Shown: piece after piece, positions 23,248 through 35,330 of the stretch
Layout of the letters: the number at the start of each line of letters is the position of its first letter
Position numbering within the stretch: the first letter of the stretch is position 1
Source: Tetraselmis striata
Taxonomy: Eukaryota; Chlorophyta; Chlorodendrophyceae; Chlorodendrales; Chlorodendraceae
Direction: 5' to 3'
Length of the DNA: 64,000 nt
Assembly (NCBI GenBank): GCA_006384855.1
Contig: VCJN01000142.1
Span: forward strand, 62,001 to 126,000
Translations under genes and position numbers: made by a program
The notes under the pieces: generated by a model
What the model was told of the DNA's origin: nothing
What the model saw: only the letters and a program-made list of their open reading frames with translations
Database searches by the model: none

Positions 23248-26200
23248 TCACGAAGGCGCGGCCGCTTTGCACTGCGGCTTGTGGCTCTTCCAGTCTGCGC
23301 GCTGGTGCTCCGCGCAGCAGTAGCGCACCAGCCCGCAGCGGGCGCAGGTGCGCAGGCGCACCCCGGGGCCGGCCTCCTCGCCGCACAGCCGGCAGCGCGG
23401 CACCTCCAGCGGCACCTTGAACATGTCCTCCGCGCCGCCGTCAGGCGAAGGGGCGGACGCCGGGGCCGCCGCCTCGTGCGCGGGCACCGGGGGCTTGACA
23501 CGGTCGTCCGCCATGCAGCGCTCGCGCTCCTCCTTGTCAAAGGTCTCCCAGCGGTAGCCGGAGCGTTCCACCTCGCTCAGCTTCCCCCAGCGGCTTGTCA
23601 GCGACAGCACCGTGGCGGACAGGTCCAGGGAGCCGTCCGCGCGGGCCTTCCGCTCCGCGCGCTTGTAGAAGGAGCGAATCAAGTACTGCCCAAAGGCGCT
23701 GCCCTCCATGAGGGGGAACAGGAAGGAGCCCTCGAGCGAGCTGTAGTCGCCCATCAGCATCGACACCATACCTGGCTCCGACTCCAGGATGTTGGCCAGT
23801 ATCTGCGCCGGCACAGCGCAAGCGGGGGCCGAGTGGAAAGGGGGGGGGGGGGGGGGGGGCTTGTAGCTCTGAGCCATGCGCTGGAACCCGCACACCGTGC
23901 ATTCCTCGCACGTTTTGCATGGTTGGGTGGGGCACTTGATGCTTGATCAGCCGTATTAGAGTTTCAAGGCGTGCATCGCTCTATGACCGGGGGCCGAAGC
24001 GCAAGCAGACACCTTCCCGACCTCTGACTATGCGCCATACATTTGGGCTAATGACTGCAGTTTACTAAGAGATTAAAGTGTCTTCTGTTTATTAATAAAG
24101 TGTGTTCGGGGGATAAAGTGTTTTCTGTTGGAACCGGGGATGGGTAGCACATCAGCCGGAGTTAATGTTACCAACGCTTGGGTGGCAAAAATTTAACGGC
24201 GGTGCCTGGCTGGCCGTATTTTGCCACCCTTCTAGCGTTTTTCCGTACATCTATTCAATTATGGCATTATTCAGCTCTTGTCTAATCATTGCCAAAGTTC
24301 AGACGCGGTAGTAAGGACTACGTAAGCCTCCATATCCGCAATATCCTTACCAAGCACATTACGTAATCCTGGCCATTTCATATTAGTATATATATGTGGA
24401 GATTATGGAGATTATGCAGATATACATATCTACATATATATGTATATGTGTATATATACATGTATATACATATTTCTAATCCGCGCTAATTACGCTTTTC
24501 CGTGTAAGGATTACCTGACGCGCAAAAGCTACTCGTAACGGTGCCTGTAAGGATGAGTCCGGTACCACCCCGCAATTGGCGGACTTTGAAATGTCCGCAA
24601 CTGGTCGGCTGGCCGAAATTTGCAAATGATGAACGTGAACCAATCCGCACTCAATGGGCAACACAAACTCAAACATGTACTTGGCGCTTTCCGAAATCGA
24701 TTCGCGATTCGGCTGAGATGGATGTATCTCAGTTCTCATTCAAAAAATCCAAACTATCATCAAATTTTTTACTTCTACTTCTCCAGTATTGTGTTCTTTT
24801 CTCATTGCGGAACTTCCATCCTAGTAGACTGGATAAATGTTACGGCACCAATACGAATCGTCGCTGTAGCGCACCCGGAAACTTGTTTGGCAAAGGGATC
24901 GGGGCCCTTGACAGGGGTGTGCATGGCTGCGTAACACGGCATGGTGCACAGCAGGTCCGCACCTGGGCGACCAGGGGCGCCTGGACCGTTTCATGGTGCA
25001 GTACATTCTTGTCCAACCCGCACAGCGCGTAGTCCCAGACCACGCCGTACATGTCCCGCCTGGAGAGCTGCCGCCACTGCTCGGGCGTCACGCCGGCCAG
25101 GAAGCGCTGGATGGTGTGCCCCTCCGTCTCGCCGCCCATGACCACGTCCAGCGCCAGCGCCGCGACGGCGCCCTTGACGGTGAAGCAGAACCGCTGCTGC
25201 TCGGGGTCGGCCCGCAGCTCCCACTTGGGCAGCCCGCACCCCGCCAGCAGCGCGCGGCTGCCCAACTCGCCCGCCACATGCCGGCCCTGCGGTGCCAAGG
25301 GTCCCATGCTCAACAATAAATTCATCACTCCCGCAGCCCCGGTGCCCCGAACCAGGGGACTCGCGAGGTATCATCTTTATTGAGGTGCCTTTGGTGAGTG
25401 CGGCGTAGACTGCCCAGCCCGCGAAATGGATGCTGGCAAAATGCGCCAATACATTGTAGAGTTCTTCCTCGACGTAAGGATTGGCAATGTCTTCGTCATG
25501 TACGAGCACCCGGACGCGAACCGTTACTAGTACTCTCGTGTGAATTATCACAAACAGCGTGAGTATCAAATGCACCGCTGCAGTACTAAGCAGGACTAGA
25601 GGAGATCGACAGAAGAGTACTCGTGCGCCATATACTGCCTGTAGCCCTATACCGTACCATGTCCCCCAATAATGTGTCGTCATGAACACGGTTTAACTAT
25701 GTCCCATACCCGCACCGGTAATTAAAATCTCCGTTCCTTGTTGTGGAAGAACACTTTTGGATGGCAAGCGACAATTAATCCGAGGACAGTGTGTAGGAAA
25801 GGTGGGGTCAATGTAACGCTGTGCACTCTGCGGTGCCTAGCAAGCCACATATAGGGGGGGGGGGGGGGGGGGGGGTCGACGGCATGCCATTCGGGCATGT
25901 GTTGCAGCCCTGCCCCTGCCCCCGGCTGGGTGTCCAGGGTTTGGAATCAACCCCTGCAGTCATCTTTTGGCAACGCCGCCATTCGGCAACACCAGCATTG
26001 GTTGGTAACACCAACGTCAGGGTGTAGCAATTATGCAGGTGCCCTACAGCGCGCCCTGCACTTGCACCCTCTTTTAACCCCCCTCCATTATCCCGGTGAT
26101 CACGGCCGCACAGCGCCCCGTTCACGTTGAACGCAGAAGAGGTGGGGAGGAAGGGCTGGCAGCAGGGGGGCCGCAGCCGCGCCCCCTCACCTGCTCCGTC

Positions 26201-29200
26201 CTCCAGTACTCGATGACGCGCTCCGCAGCAGCGCGCTTGAGCGGCAGGCTGGAGCGCACCAGGCGGATGAGCAGCGTGAGGTGGAAGTAGTGTGTGTAGG
26301 TCTGCGCCTCGTCCGTGTGCTTGGACGTCTCCATCCGGCCCTTGACCATCTCCATGGTGGAGTGCAGCTGCTCGATGGTCATGTGGGCCCCGCTGGCTCT
26401 CTTCATCAGCTCCGTGAAGCTCTTGTCCTGGTCTGTCTCGGGCTCCGCCATCTCCGGCTCCGGGGCATCGCGCGCCAGCTTGGCCACCTGCACCCCGAGC
26501 AGGGGAACGAGTGGGGGCGGGACGTGGTCGGGCGTCAAGAGGGGCGTTGTGACTTTTCCTGGGAGGCCCACAGTGCCAGCCCCTACTAAGGCCTCAGTTG
26601 TTCCCATCGGCTAACAACGCCCAAATTCACGCCTCATCGCAATTGCACACCAAAGGCAAAAGCCGCGGAGTTCCAGTTGCTCGGGCCGGTGCGGGATAGC
26701 GCCGGAAATGATGACTTGGAGGGACACAAGTCAGGCGGCCTGAACAGCCCCGGCCGGCGCGGTCCGGTTGGCGGTTGGGGAAGACCTTCTCACCCCCAGG
26801 CGGTCGAGGTGGTGGAGGCCCCAGAGCGTGGAGTCAAACAGCTCCTCCCGCAGGGCCTCGGACTCCAGGGCCTTCATGGAGAGAACCTTGGCGCACAGGC
26901 GGAGGTCGATGCCCAGGTCCACAAGCCGGCTCTTGTCTGTGCGGGCCACCAGGGGAAGGGGCGACTGGGTCAGTACGCAGACACTGCAAACCTAGGAGGG
27001 GCACGTGTATCAGAATATGCTCCGGGGACAGGTTCAACCAGCGGGGGAGGTGAGCATGAAAGGCGGGGGGCACCCCTGCTACCACGGGCAGCGACTGAAG
27101 AGTCCCTCATGTGCAGACGAAGCGACATCGGCCGTGAGTTCAGGGTCGCAGTGCGATGTTGGATGTGTGTACGTGTGTACGTGTGTCCGTTCCCAAAGGA
27201 GCGACCGATGCTGGGGCTCCGTGCAGGGCACCCCCGCTCTCAGAGCCTCTCACCGTCAATGGGCGGGTACTTCAGGGGGTTCTGGTAGGACAGGCGGAGG
27301 AGCATCTGTATCTGCTTCACGATGGCGATGGCCTCGTCACCCAGCTGGGGCCCTGCGGGTGGGCGCAGGCGGGGGTCATGCCACTCGGAAAGGAACAAGC
27401 CAGCGCCCCCCGCCCCCCTCCCCCTCTTACTGCCAGGTTCTGCAAGCGGGCGCGGTACTGAGGGGTGTCAGGGGGCAGGGGGCCTCCGCACCATCCTCCG
27501 GGTTGACCTCCGTGGCAACAAGTGTCTTCAGCCGCTCCGTGGCCGCCAGTAGGCCGCGGTTGATGTCGCCGCCGGCGCGAGCCTCGGCGACGCTCTCCCA
27601 CATGCAAACGCTCGCAGTGGCGCCAGCGATGCCGCTCTGCAGCTCTGCTTGCGTCTTGGCCAGGCTGCCGGCAAGGCAGGGGGTGGGCAGGGGCCATGCC
27701 GAAGGTGGCAAGGGAGTTATCGTATAAAGAAATATGCAATTGCTGAGCATGGCACTCGATGTGTGGTAGCCGGGGGCGACAGAGGAGCGTCCGCAGGTCG
27801 CCGGCCTACCTGCTGTCACTGCCCCCGGCTTCTGCGAGCCTCTGCTCGCACGCCCGCAGCGCCGACGACAGCGCCTCGAGCTGCGCGGGGAGGTGCTCGC
27901 CCCCAAGGGCCTCGGCAGCCTCCGCCGCGCGCACGTAGCCTCGCAGCCAGGCGGGGTCGCGCGCGACGCTGCCCCGGGCATCCTGGAGCGCCTGCTCGAG
28001 GAGCTCCAGGGCGGCCTGGGCGTTGCCGCAGTGCTTGCTGCGGAGCTGCCTGTCGCGGTCGGGGCAGCGGCGTTAAAACCGGTTAGCAAGAAAGCCTGGG
28101 AAATGAAAAAGCTCCGGGACAAACTAACCCGCCTATTACAATGCGAGTTCGGCCATTAGAAATAGAATTGGAAACAGAAATAGAACAGAAAATGTGTTGA
28201 TAGTTTGACTGTTTTTGAAAGACTCTGACAGATACATCTCAGTCATATTGCAAATCGATTTTGGAAAGCACCAAGTACACTGTTTGAATTTTTATTGCCC
28301 ATTTATTCAGGAAAAAGTATGCATGCATTGTCTGAAACTAGATAGCGATGCAGGAATGCGGACCAGTGCGCAACGATCAGATTATATCAGGCTACCACAC
28401 TTGGAACGCGAATCCATGTGGCGGGGGGCGGGGGGGGGGGGGGGGGGGGGGGGGGGGCATGTAGTCGTTATATACAGGGTATACCGGGTATAGTATGTAT
28501 TGTAATATTAAATGAACACACAGCAGCCCACAAATTTATCTGCACGGTTTCCAACTGATGATTACTAATTTCACATCGGCGGGAGATCAATATTTGCCTT
28601 CATTTCCCGCCGCCCCCTTCCATCAGATTATAATAATTATAAATATTAGCAAGAGTACTCCTGGTAGTATTCGTTGGCACATGACACATCAGGTCGTATA
28701 TCGTTACCGGGTGGGATCTATTGCAGCAACATAATATGAAGCATTATGTAATCCTTTCTATCGCGCCCAAACAACCTATTAAGTTGGAACTTAAGAAGAG
28801 AGCAGAATAATACCAGAATTGAATAGAAATATGTAAAAAACGCTGGGAGCGGCAAAACACGGCGAGGCACTGCTGTTTACTTTTTTGCCACTTAGGCGCT
28901 AGTCATCATCACCTGCGTGGCTCTCCTCCGCAGACAGTTTCAATTCCCCCCCCCCCCCCCCCCCCCCCTTTCTCAGCAGTCACCCCCCACCCCTTCCATA
29001 CACCAGCAACATCGGGATTGCTCAGCTAACAGAGACTCAAACCCCTGCTGCAAGACTCTCACGTGACTGGGGCAGCTGCTTGGGAGGAGGGGCTGCGCAT
29101 GCTGCGCCCATCTGGAACCCCGCGTGCCCTGCCTACGTCCAGCCAACGCGTTCCCCAGGCCATCCCACTTCCCCTCCCCTGAGAGGCGGTCACCTGCCCA

Positions 29201-31028
29201 GGAGGGTGCGCGTGTGCGCGAGGTTCGACAAGGACGCCGGGCTTGAGGGGTCCAACTCGCTGGCCAGCTGGTACGCGGCCTCCGCCTGCCACAACCGCTT
29301 GGCCTTGAACTCTCTGCGGAGCCATAGTCCACAGCGGCAGGGCCAGCAGTACGTCACCCCCAAGGCAACTACACACAATGAGCAGAGGGCGGGGGGGGGG
29401 GGGGGGGGGGGGTTGACGATGGGGAGCTCGCCCATGCACATGAGTACCTCCAGTGCATCCTCCGAACAATGAAAGCATTCGTGTTTTTGACAATGCGATA
29501 TCGAGGCGCCGCTTGCCGGGGTCGCATGATGCCCTCCAGATACCCCTTGTTTTCCGGAGCAGGCACGTTCATCGTTGCCTGTTTGCGCATGTATAATAGA
29601 TACGGGTATGGATCTGCACAGGTTGATGTATACATGCATATGAAGGGCAGCATTCTGACGGCCATTGCCCCTCCTTATTAGCTGCGCGGATGCAGCCAAT
29701 AGCCACCTTGTGTCGGGTGGAAGAGCAGGCGACCAGTCAGGCGCACCTGTTCCCCAGCTGCCGGGCCTGGTCGCTGTTGCCAGGCGAATGCGCCGCCCGG
29801 AGCTCCTTATGAAAGCGTGCGGTGAAGGGGGTCTCCTTCCGCAGGTCCGACAGGGAGTAGGTGCTGAAGATGGACGCAGCTGCTTGGCCGCGCCGGGAGG
29901 ACATTGTGGCTGTGATGCCCTGCTGCATCGCGTACATCTGCAGCCCCCAGTCAAACCCCCTTGGAGGGCCAAGCCGTGCCAGGCGCGCGGCCGCCGCCGA
30001 CGCGCTCAACCTGTGTGGGGAAGGGGTGTCGTGTCAAAACGAGGCGGGTGGCGAGGTTTAGAGTTGTGCCATGCATTGGCGCAGGCAGCCGCAAATGAAG
30101 TGACGGCAATTCCGGATACCAACTTCCAACTTTAGAGTACACGTCCTGAATTCATTGCCGGTGGCACCATAGGTATCTCCTGTACGAGAACACGCAAGCC
30201 GGGCTACTGTGACGTCGCGCATGCCGATCGTGTGACGTATGGACAACGCCATGCAGCTTGCAGCTCCCACAACATATAGTACGGTATCCGGAATTGCATA
30301 CGCCGGGCCGGGTGTGCGGATGTCCACGTGGGGATGCCAAGGGACTGCTTAGAGACACGGCCAAGTGCCCCGACACGGTATGCATTATCGTTAAGTAAGT
30401 TACTAAGCCTATGTCATGGCCCTGCTGGACTAACGCCCAACTGTATTCAGCGTCTGGGCCGGATTCACGCCAGGGCAGCTTACCGTTGCTGGGGGTGTCC
30501 CCCCAGGTCGCTCTCCGCCGCGCAGAGGTAGCGCCAGATGCCGAAGAAACAGGACGACAGGGACGGCGGGGGCGGGGGCCGTGACTCCGAGGTGGTGGAC
30601 TCCCGCCCGATGAGCCCCACCTCAACCCCGATGTCTCGGCGCAGCTTGCCGCCCTCGGGGTCAGCGGCCAGGACCGGCAACGACCTGCTCAGCCACGTCA
30701 CCTGCGACGCCTTCCCGAAGTAGCACCGCTCCTCCAGGCGCACCGCGAGGCCGTCCAGCTCTTCGCGTAGGCGAGCCGAGACGCGCGTGGCGCTGGGCAT
30801 CCCCGCGGCGCTCCACCCCGTCTCCGGCTCCCCATCCAGCAGCCCCAGCCCCGTCAGCATCCGCACCATATTCGTCGCTGTCCCTCGTTCGATACTCGTA
30901 CTCGTATCACCGCCGCCGGGGCGGCTCGCCGGCCTCTCGCCGCGCATCGGGGCGGCCCCCTCTCGGGCCCCGCGGCTTGAGGACGCCGACGCATCCCTGC
31001 CCCTCCTATTTTTCTTCTTGTTGACCAT
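23248..31028 (-). CDS. TPR and MYND zinc-finger protein, 10 exons
   Basis: Exons: 31028-30484, 30010-29747, 29313-29194, 28049-27810, 27664-27492, 27352-27254, 26936-26794, 26487-26191, 25286-24963, 23802-23248. Every junction keeps phase and the sum is 2760 nt (919 residues plus stop). The N-terminus is basic (MVNKKKNRRGRD). Exon 2/3 joins form a TPR-like unit starting GNREFKAKRLWQAEAAY at about 268, and exon 4 adds another helical pair (AALELLEQALQDARG). The C-terminus (about 872-913) is a MYND finger: CRLC, CARC, CC, H and C spaced as in the family. TPRs and MYND fingers bind partner proteins, so a scaffold or adaptor is likely. No SET domain is seen, so it is not a SMYD methyltransferase. 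Introns 3 and 9 hold AT-rich repeat copies. The 25.3-25.7 kb intronic frame is noted separately. Confidence 0.88.
24185..24830 (-). repeat. AT-rich intronic repeat, copy f (inverted)
   Basis: Reverse orientation of the family. It begins with the terminal hairpin module GTGGCAAAAATTT, CGGCGGTGCCTGGC and TTTTGCCACCCTTCTAGCG, then carries reverse complements of the internal motifs (CATTCAAAAAATCCAAACTA, GATGTATCTCAG). It lies in the last intron of the TPR-MYND gene, in the gene's own orientation. Confidence 0.7.
28150..28905 (+). repeat. AT-rich intronic repeat, copy c
   Basis: Lies in intron 3 of the TPR-MYND gene, antisense to it. It has AGAAATAGAATTGG, GTTGATAGTTTG, GACAGATACATCTCAG, AGGAATGCGGACCAGTGCG and ATCCTTTCTATCGCGCCC. 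The terminal module follows: AAAAAACGCTGG, GGCAAAACACGGCGAGGCAC, TTTTTTGCCACTTAGGCG. A G run (28430-28457) interrupts it. Confidence 0.75.
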
Positions 31029-31788
31029 GGTGAGGCGGAGACGGCGTGGTTGGGGCAGGCAAGCAAATGTGGCGCGGCGGCTGCGGCGGCGGTGACTTTA
31101 TTTTGAATTCGCGTCGGGGCGCGCGCAAGATCCGCGCTGATATGACGACCTATAGATCGGGCATTCTAAAACGTTACAGTCCCTGTGGTCACTACCAATC
31201 TGACAGGCGCCGAAAGGCAAGGTATCTCGAAAATAAAATCCGATTAATTGAAATTTCTAAATATGATGCGCCCCGGCGGACTGAGATTTCTAAATATGAT
31301 TAGCGCGATTAATATAAGGAGCAATTTCTATTCTAACGAGCAGGTATGCCCTATACATATATCATATGTGTGATGTGTCCATGCTAGACATTCCCGACAG
31401 CTGCTCCGCCATTATCAGGAGCCAACTTGCCTGAATTTCACTGAATTCAGATATGGAATAAATTCTAGAAACGGGTGAGATATAGCATCGCTATATCGAT
31501 TTGAGCGATGAACTCTATATCATCCGCCAAGGTCGTCCGATGATAGGGTTCACAGCCGCTTATTTGTGGTAACTGTGCCCGGCGGGCGGAGGCCCGCGCC
31601 GCCCTGCCCGGGCCGGCGATCCCGAGATAATATGGCTAGCCGGCTCTCGCTGGCAGCTTTAACATCTATCGCCCAGGCCACCTCCTGCGTTAATTCCTGA
31701 TTCATACGCCTCGCTGCCTTTAAGGACCTGCAGCATCCTGCTGTCTGCCGCCCGGCGCGGAACTCGAGCTTGTCTGCTTACTGGCGCC
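31029..31788. other. Divergent intergenic region between TPR-MYND and ankyrin genes
   Basis: Head-to-head spacer of about 760 bp. Upstream of the TPR-MYND ATG (minus strand) is an AT-rich AAAATAAAG near 31092-31100 that could serve as its TATA region. A short direct repeat ATTTCTAAATATGAT occurs twice near 31250-31300. No gene is seen. Confidence 0.5.
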
Positions 31789-33036
31789 ATGCTCAAAAAG
31801 GTGGCGCGGAAACGGGGGCCGCGGAAGCAGAGGGCGGCGGCGGCGTCCGCCCCGGGGGCGCCGGTTCGCGGCCGCCCCGAGCTGTCGGTGGCCGCCCCGG
31901 TGGCGCCAGGTCGCGGCCACGCCGAGCTGTCGGCGGATGAATGGGAGGCGGTGGCGGAGCAGCTGTGTGGCCCCGACGGCGGCACCTGGCGCGGCGTCCT
32001 GCGGAGCGTCTGCCGGGCGGCGCGAGACGGCGTGGACGGCGCGACCACTACGGCCAAGGGCGGCCGGCGCGTGGACCCGCGAATGCTGACGGCGAGGGTG
32101 GAGCTGCTGTCGTGGGCGGCGGACCAAGGGTGCCATTTGATCGCCAAGCAGGAGGTGCTGCGAGCGGCGGTGGAGGGCGGCCGGCAGGAGGTGCTACAGT
32201 GGGGCGTGCAGTGGCACGACTGGGCCCTGTGTCGCTACGCATGTGCGTGGGCGGCTCAGGCGGGGCAGCTGGCGTTGCTGCAGTGGATGAAGCAGCTGGG
32301 CTGCTCCTGGAGCGGAGACACCTGCACCGCCGCAGCCTTTGGAGGGCACCTGCCCGTCCTGCAGTGGGCCCAGGCGCAGGGCTGCCCCTGGGATGAGTAC
32401 ACCTGCGCTGCAGCAGCGGCAGCCGGTCATTTGGAGGTGTTGCAGTGGGCCCGATCGAAAGGCTGCCCCTGGCATGAGGGGGTCTGCGCTCAGGCGGCCG
32501 GCGGCGGGCACCTCCAGGTGCTACGATGGGCAAGAGGGCAAGGCTGCCCCTGGAACGAGCTCATCTGCTGCTGTGCGGCAAAGGGCGGCCACTTGGAGGT
32601 GTTGCAGTGGGCGAGGGAGCAGGGCTGCCCCTGGAACCGGAGGACCTGCTCTGCGGCCGCGCATAATGGCCACTTGGAGGTGCTGCAGTGGGCCCGAGCG
32701 CAGGGCTGCCCTTGGGACGAAGACACGTGCTGCCGGGCAGCCAACGGCGGCCACTTGGAGGTGCTGCAGTGGGCCCGGGAGCAGGGCTGCCTCTGGGACA
32801 GCAGGACCTGCGTTGCGGCGGCGGAGGGTGGGCATCTGGACGTGCTGCAGTGGGCCCGGGCGCAGGGCTGCCCCTGGGATGAAGGCGTGTGCTCCTCAGC
32901 TGCACAAGGCGGGCACCTGGAGGTTCTACAGTGGGCGCGGCAGCACGGCTGCCCGTGGCATCCCCTGACGTGCTTCAACAAGGCTGACCGGCAGGGGCAT
33001 ACCGCCGTCGCGAATTGGTTGGAACAGTACATATGA
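31789..33036 (+). CDS. F-box-like ankyrin-repeat protein, intronless
   Basis: A single open exon of 415 residues. Residues about 45-85 (ELSADEWEAVAEQL, RGVLRSVCRAARDGV) look like an F-box, which would tie it to SCF ubiquitin ligases; this is a weak match. From about 100 to the end it is built of near-perfect 27-residue units of the type GHLEVLQWARAQGCPWDE with conserved C-AAA, roughly ten copies. This Cys/Trp-rich ankyrin class is abundant in algae, oomycetes and giant viruses. Units are most alike in the middle, so recent tandem copying of 81-bp blocks is likely. High GC and lack of introns contrast with neighbours, but intronless tandem-repeat genes are common in this family. Role: substrate recognition or protein binding, inferred. 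Confidence 0.9.
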   Translation: MLKKVARKRGPRKQRAAAASAPGAPVRGRPELSVAAPVAPGRGHAELSADEWEAVAEQLCGPDGGTWRGVLRSVCRAARDGVDGATTTAKGGRRVDPRMLTARVELLSWAADQGCHLIAKQEVLRAAVEGGRQEVLQWGVQWHDWALCRYACAWAAQAGQLALLQWMKQLGCSWSGDTCTAAAFGGHLPVLQWAQAQGCPWDEYTCAAAAAAGHLEVLQWARSKGCPWHEGVCAQAAGGGHLQVLRWARGQGCPWNELICCCAAKGGHLEVLQWAREQGCPWNRRTCSAAAHNGHLEVLQWARAQGCPWDEDTCCRAANGGHLEVLQWAREQGCLWDSRTCVAAAEGGHLDVLQWARAQGCPWDEGVCSSAAQGGHLEVLQWARQHGCPWHPLTCFNKADRQGHTAVANWLEQYI

Positions 33037-33336
33037 GGCCAACACGACGCCGGCCCCAGAACAAGGTGCTGCATCCGATCACATTTATTACCATGTGTGT
33101 GTGCACCTGTATTCGCTACGTGCACAGGAAAAGGTAGACGCTGGAGGTTGTGTATACCGCAACCACAAGAATGTCAATGATGACAACCACTTGGCGAGCT
33201 TTTTTATGACAAAACCTGCGCGACTGGGGAGGCATGGTAGTTGCTCGTCTTCCCCTATTAAAGCCACTTTCGCGCTGATCCTGCGCACCTTTGCCGGAGC
33301 ATGCGTCGATGTCATGGGCCATATATCCACAGCCTT

Positions 33337-33425
33337 TCGATCCGTGCAGGGCATCCCAGTAGCTCCCAGAGCCCCTCGCCTTCAATGGGCGGGCACTTCG
33401 GGAGGCTCTGGCGGAGGGGCATAGG
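33337..33425 (+). repeat. Diverged duplicate of TPR-MYND exon 6 and its intron edge
   Basis: Sequence from GTGCAGGGCATCCC to TCAATGGGCGGGCACTTC matches 27222-27300, which is exon 6 plus the start of its intron in the TPR-MYND gene, at roughly three quarters identity. Because intron sequence is included, it was copied at DNA level, not through mRNA. The splice donor is not kept. Confidence 0.75.
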
Positions 33426-33841
33426 TGTGAGCGACTGGTCTCTGCTTCTCGTAGTGTCGTCCCATCTTGCGGTGAATCTAATATGGTATTGCCGGTGCCC
33501 GTATATATTTTGTACTGCCGGAATGTTGCGTCTGGGTACTGACGCATGACCTCCCCAGGCCCTGCCGCGGCAGCGACTACATGCCGCAATGTTTGCATGA
33601 TTGGAAGCACGGCGCCAACACCCGCCGCAGCCGCAGATGTCAGTTTTGCCACACTCTGGACCGTTACTATTAGTTTCGACGTGCCTGGATGTATGCTGGC
33701 GTCATGCTGGCACGAGCAGCGCTTGCGCGCCAAAATGGCACCTCACATGTGCGGATAGGTTACCCGCGGCTGCTGCCCAACCAGGTGTTGCTATCGGGCA
33801 GCAGCAGAAATGTTCCGCAGTGCCAGTGTTACAATCAACAG

Positions 33842-33847
33842 AGAGGG

Positions 33848-33900
<53 letters not shown>
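33842..33900 (+). repeat. (GA)n microsatellite
   Basis: About 20 GA units following a GGGGGGAGAGAGAC lead, in the decayed region below the ankyrin gene. Confidence 0.97.
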
Positions 33901-33902
<2 letters not shown>

Positions 33903-33989
33903 ACAAGAACTGAACCCTTTGCCGAGCAGGCGTCAATGTTCAGAGTGCACTGCCGCACAAGGAAGAGATGAGGCACGAGTGCGCTGCCC

Positions 33990-35330
33990 TTGGGGCCAAG
34001 GAGGGCGTTTTAGCCGGAGAGCCACGTGGCGAGGGAGCCCTTCGAGCTGGAGATGAGGCTCCACGGGGAGATGATGGCGCCCAGGATGAGTGTCATCGAG
34101 CTGCCAGCCCTGAACTATGTCCTCTGCAGTGAGACTTGCCATGGGGCGCCGAGCAAGGGCAGGCACGGAGTGACCCCGGCACGGCGGTAAGCGTTGTGTT
34201 CACCTCTCGACAAGCAAATTGTGATTGTATGTTGATCATGACCAACGGCGGCCAGCACCTCTGGATTGAGGTTGACAAAGGCGTTGGCTGGGGCCACAAA
34301 GCCGACGGCTAGGTTGGCCGGCAGCGTGGCCAGCATGAGGCCCACCAAGGATGCCGCTGTGGATCAGACCTGAAGCCGCGGGAGGGGCGCATGTCAGCCA
34401 AGTGTGGATTGGGCTGGGCCAGCCGATGGGGTGTGTAGCTGCGCCATGTTTTGCAGGGATAGAATGCGTAGAAACGACACCGCCGCCCTTGATGGGGAAT
34501 GTGGCCCTCGTATCCTCCACCACGTATGCTAGTGTGCTAAGACATCAAGCTCTGAAACTTGGATGTCATCATCCGATATTGTACAGCTTGTATACCGCTC
34601 TGAACCGGGCCGAGAACCACACCACATGATTGTACGAGGTGCTGTCCCAACACCCCTCCTGGTTCCGAGGAGAGGGAGGACCGGGACAGTCTGGGGAGAG
34701 ATCCAAGGCCCTGAGCCATGGGAGCCGGAATCATCCGCACTTGAGCCATCATGTAGGAGAATCTTGGGAATTTATGATCGCATTAACGAAGCTACAAATC
34801 GGACTTCCACCGGATATAGCTGAAGAAGGAGAACCCTTGAAATCTTGAAATGCTGCAAGTGGGAGTCGAGCCCCGGTCTTTTGCCATGCATGCTCGCCAC
34901 CTTAGCTCCGAAATCATGTTGAGATATCACGCTCGAAAACGGTGCCGATCGAACTTGGATGTCATCATCCGATGCTGTACAGCTTGTATACCAGTCTGAA
35001 TTGAGGCGAGAACCACACCACATGGCCGCACGAGGTACTATCCCAACACGGTGCATTGTAGGGGTGGTCTGTATGTGTACTGCCGCAGCACGTTGTCCAC
35101 CTTGACACCCGTCATGCTGCCATTCAAGGCGCGAATGCATGGGCACAGTCCAGCGGTGCCCAACCGGCATGCGCGCCGCCGCCTCTACAGGGTCGCTCAC
35201 ATCGGTCTCACAACTGGAGAATGCGGAGGGGTCGACGGGAAGCCCGATCAAAGAGAAATCCGCCATCACTACGGCCAAGCCAATAGCCTGCCCGGCGAAC
35301 TTGTCATGCTGCCTCCATGCATACATGGCA
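33990..35330 (-). pseudogene. Nucleobase:cation symporter-1-like gene remnant
   Basis: Three separated minus-strand pieces occur in family order. 35330-35195 has GQAIGLAVVMADFSLIGLPV and SDPVEAAARM. 34348-34240 has GLMLATLPANLAVGF and VAPANAFVNLNPE. 34095-34020 has LILGAIISPWSLISSSKG and TWLSG. In the NCS1 family (allantoin, uracil or purine transporters) these match the last third: the GLPL-ALFSFIGVAVTSA region, the N-V-PAN-F-NL-P motif and the PWKL region. Between the pieces the frame is not kept, part of the first piece has lost family residues, and the last ends in a stop with the family's downstream segment missing. The first two thirds were not found. It may be a decayed copy, or a live gene with introns I could not join. 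Confidence 0.45.
34557..35052. repeat. Pair of ~100-bp direct repeats flanking a tRNA-like stretch
   Basis: Units at 34557-34655 and 34952-35052 both read AACTTGGATGTCATCATCCG, then GTACAGCTTGTATACC, GAGAACCACACCACATG, CACGAGGT and TCCCAACAC. Between them (34858-34905, minus strand) lies a tRNA-like patch with box A AGCTAAGGTGG and box B GGGGCTCGACTCCC. This could be a SINE insertion or duplication inside the decayed gene. Confidence 0.6.
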
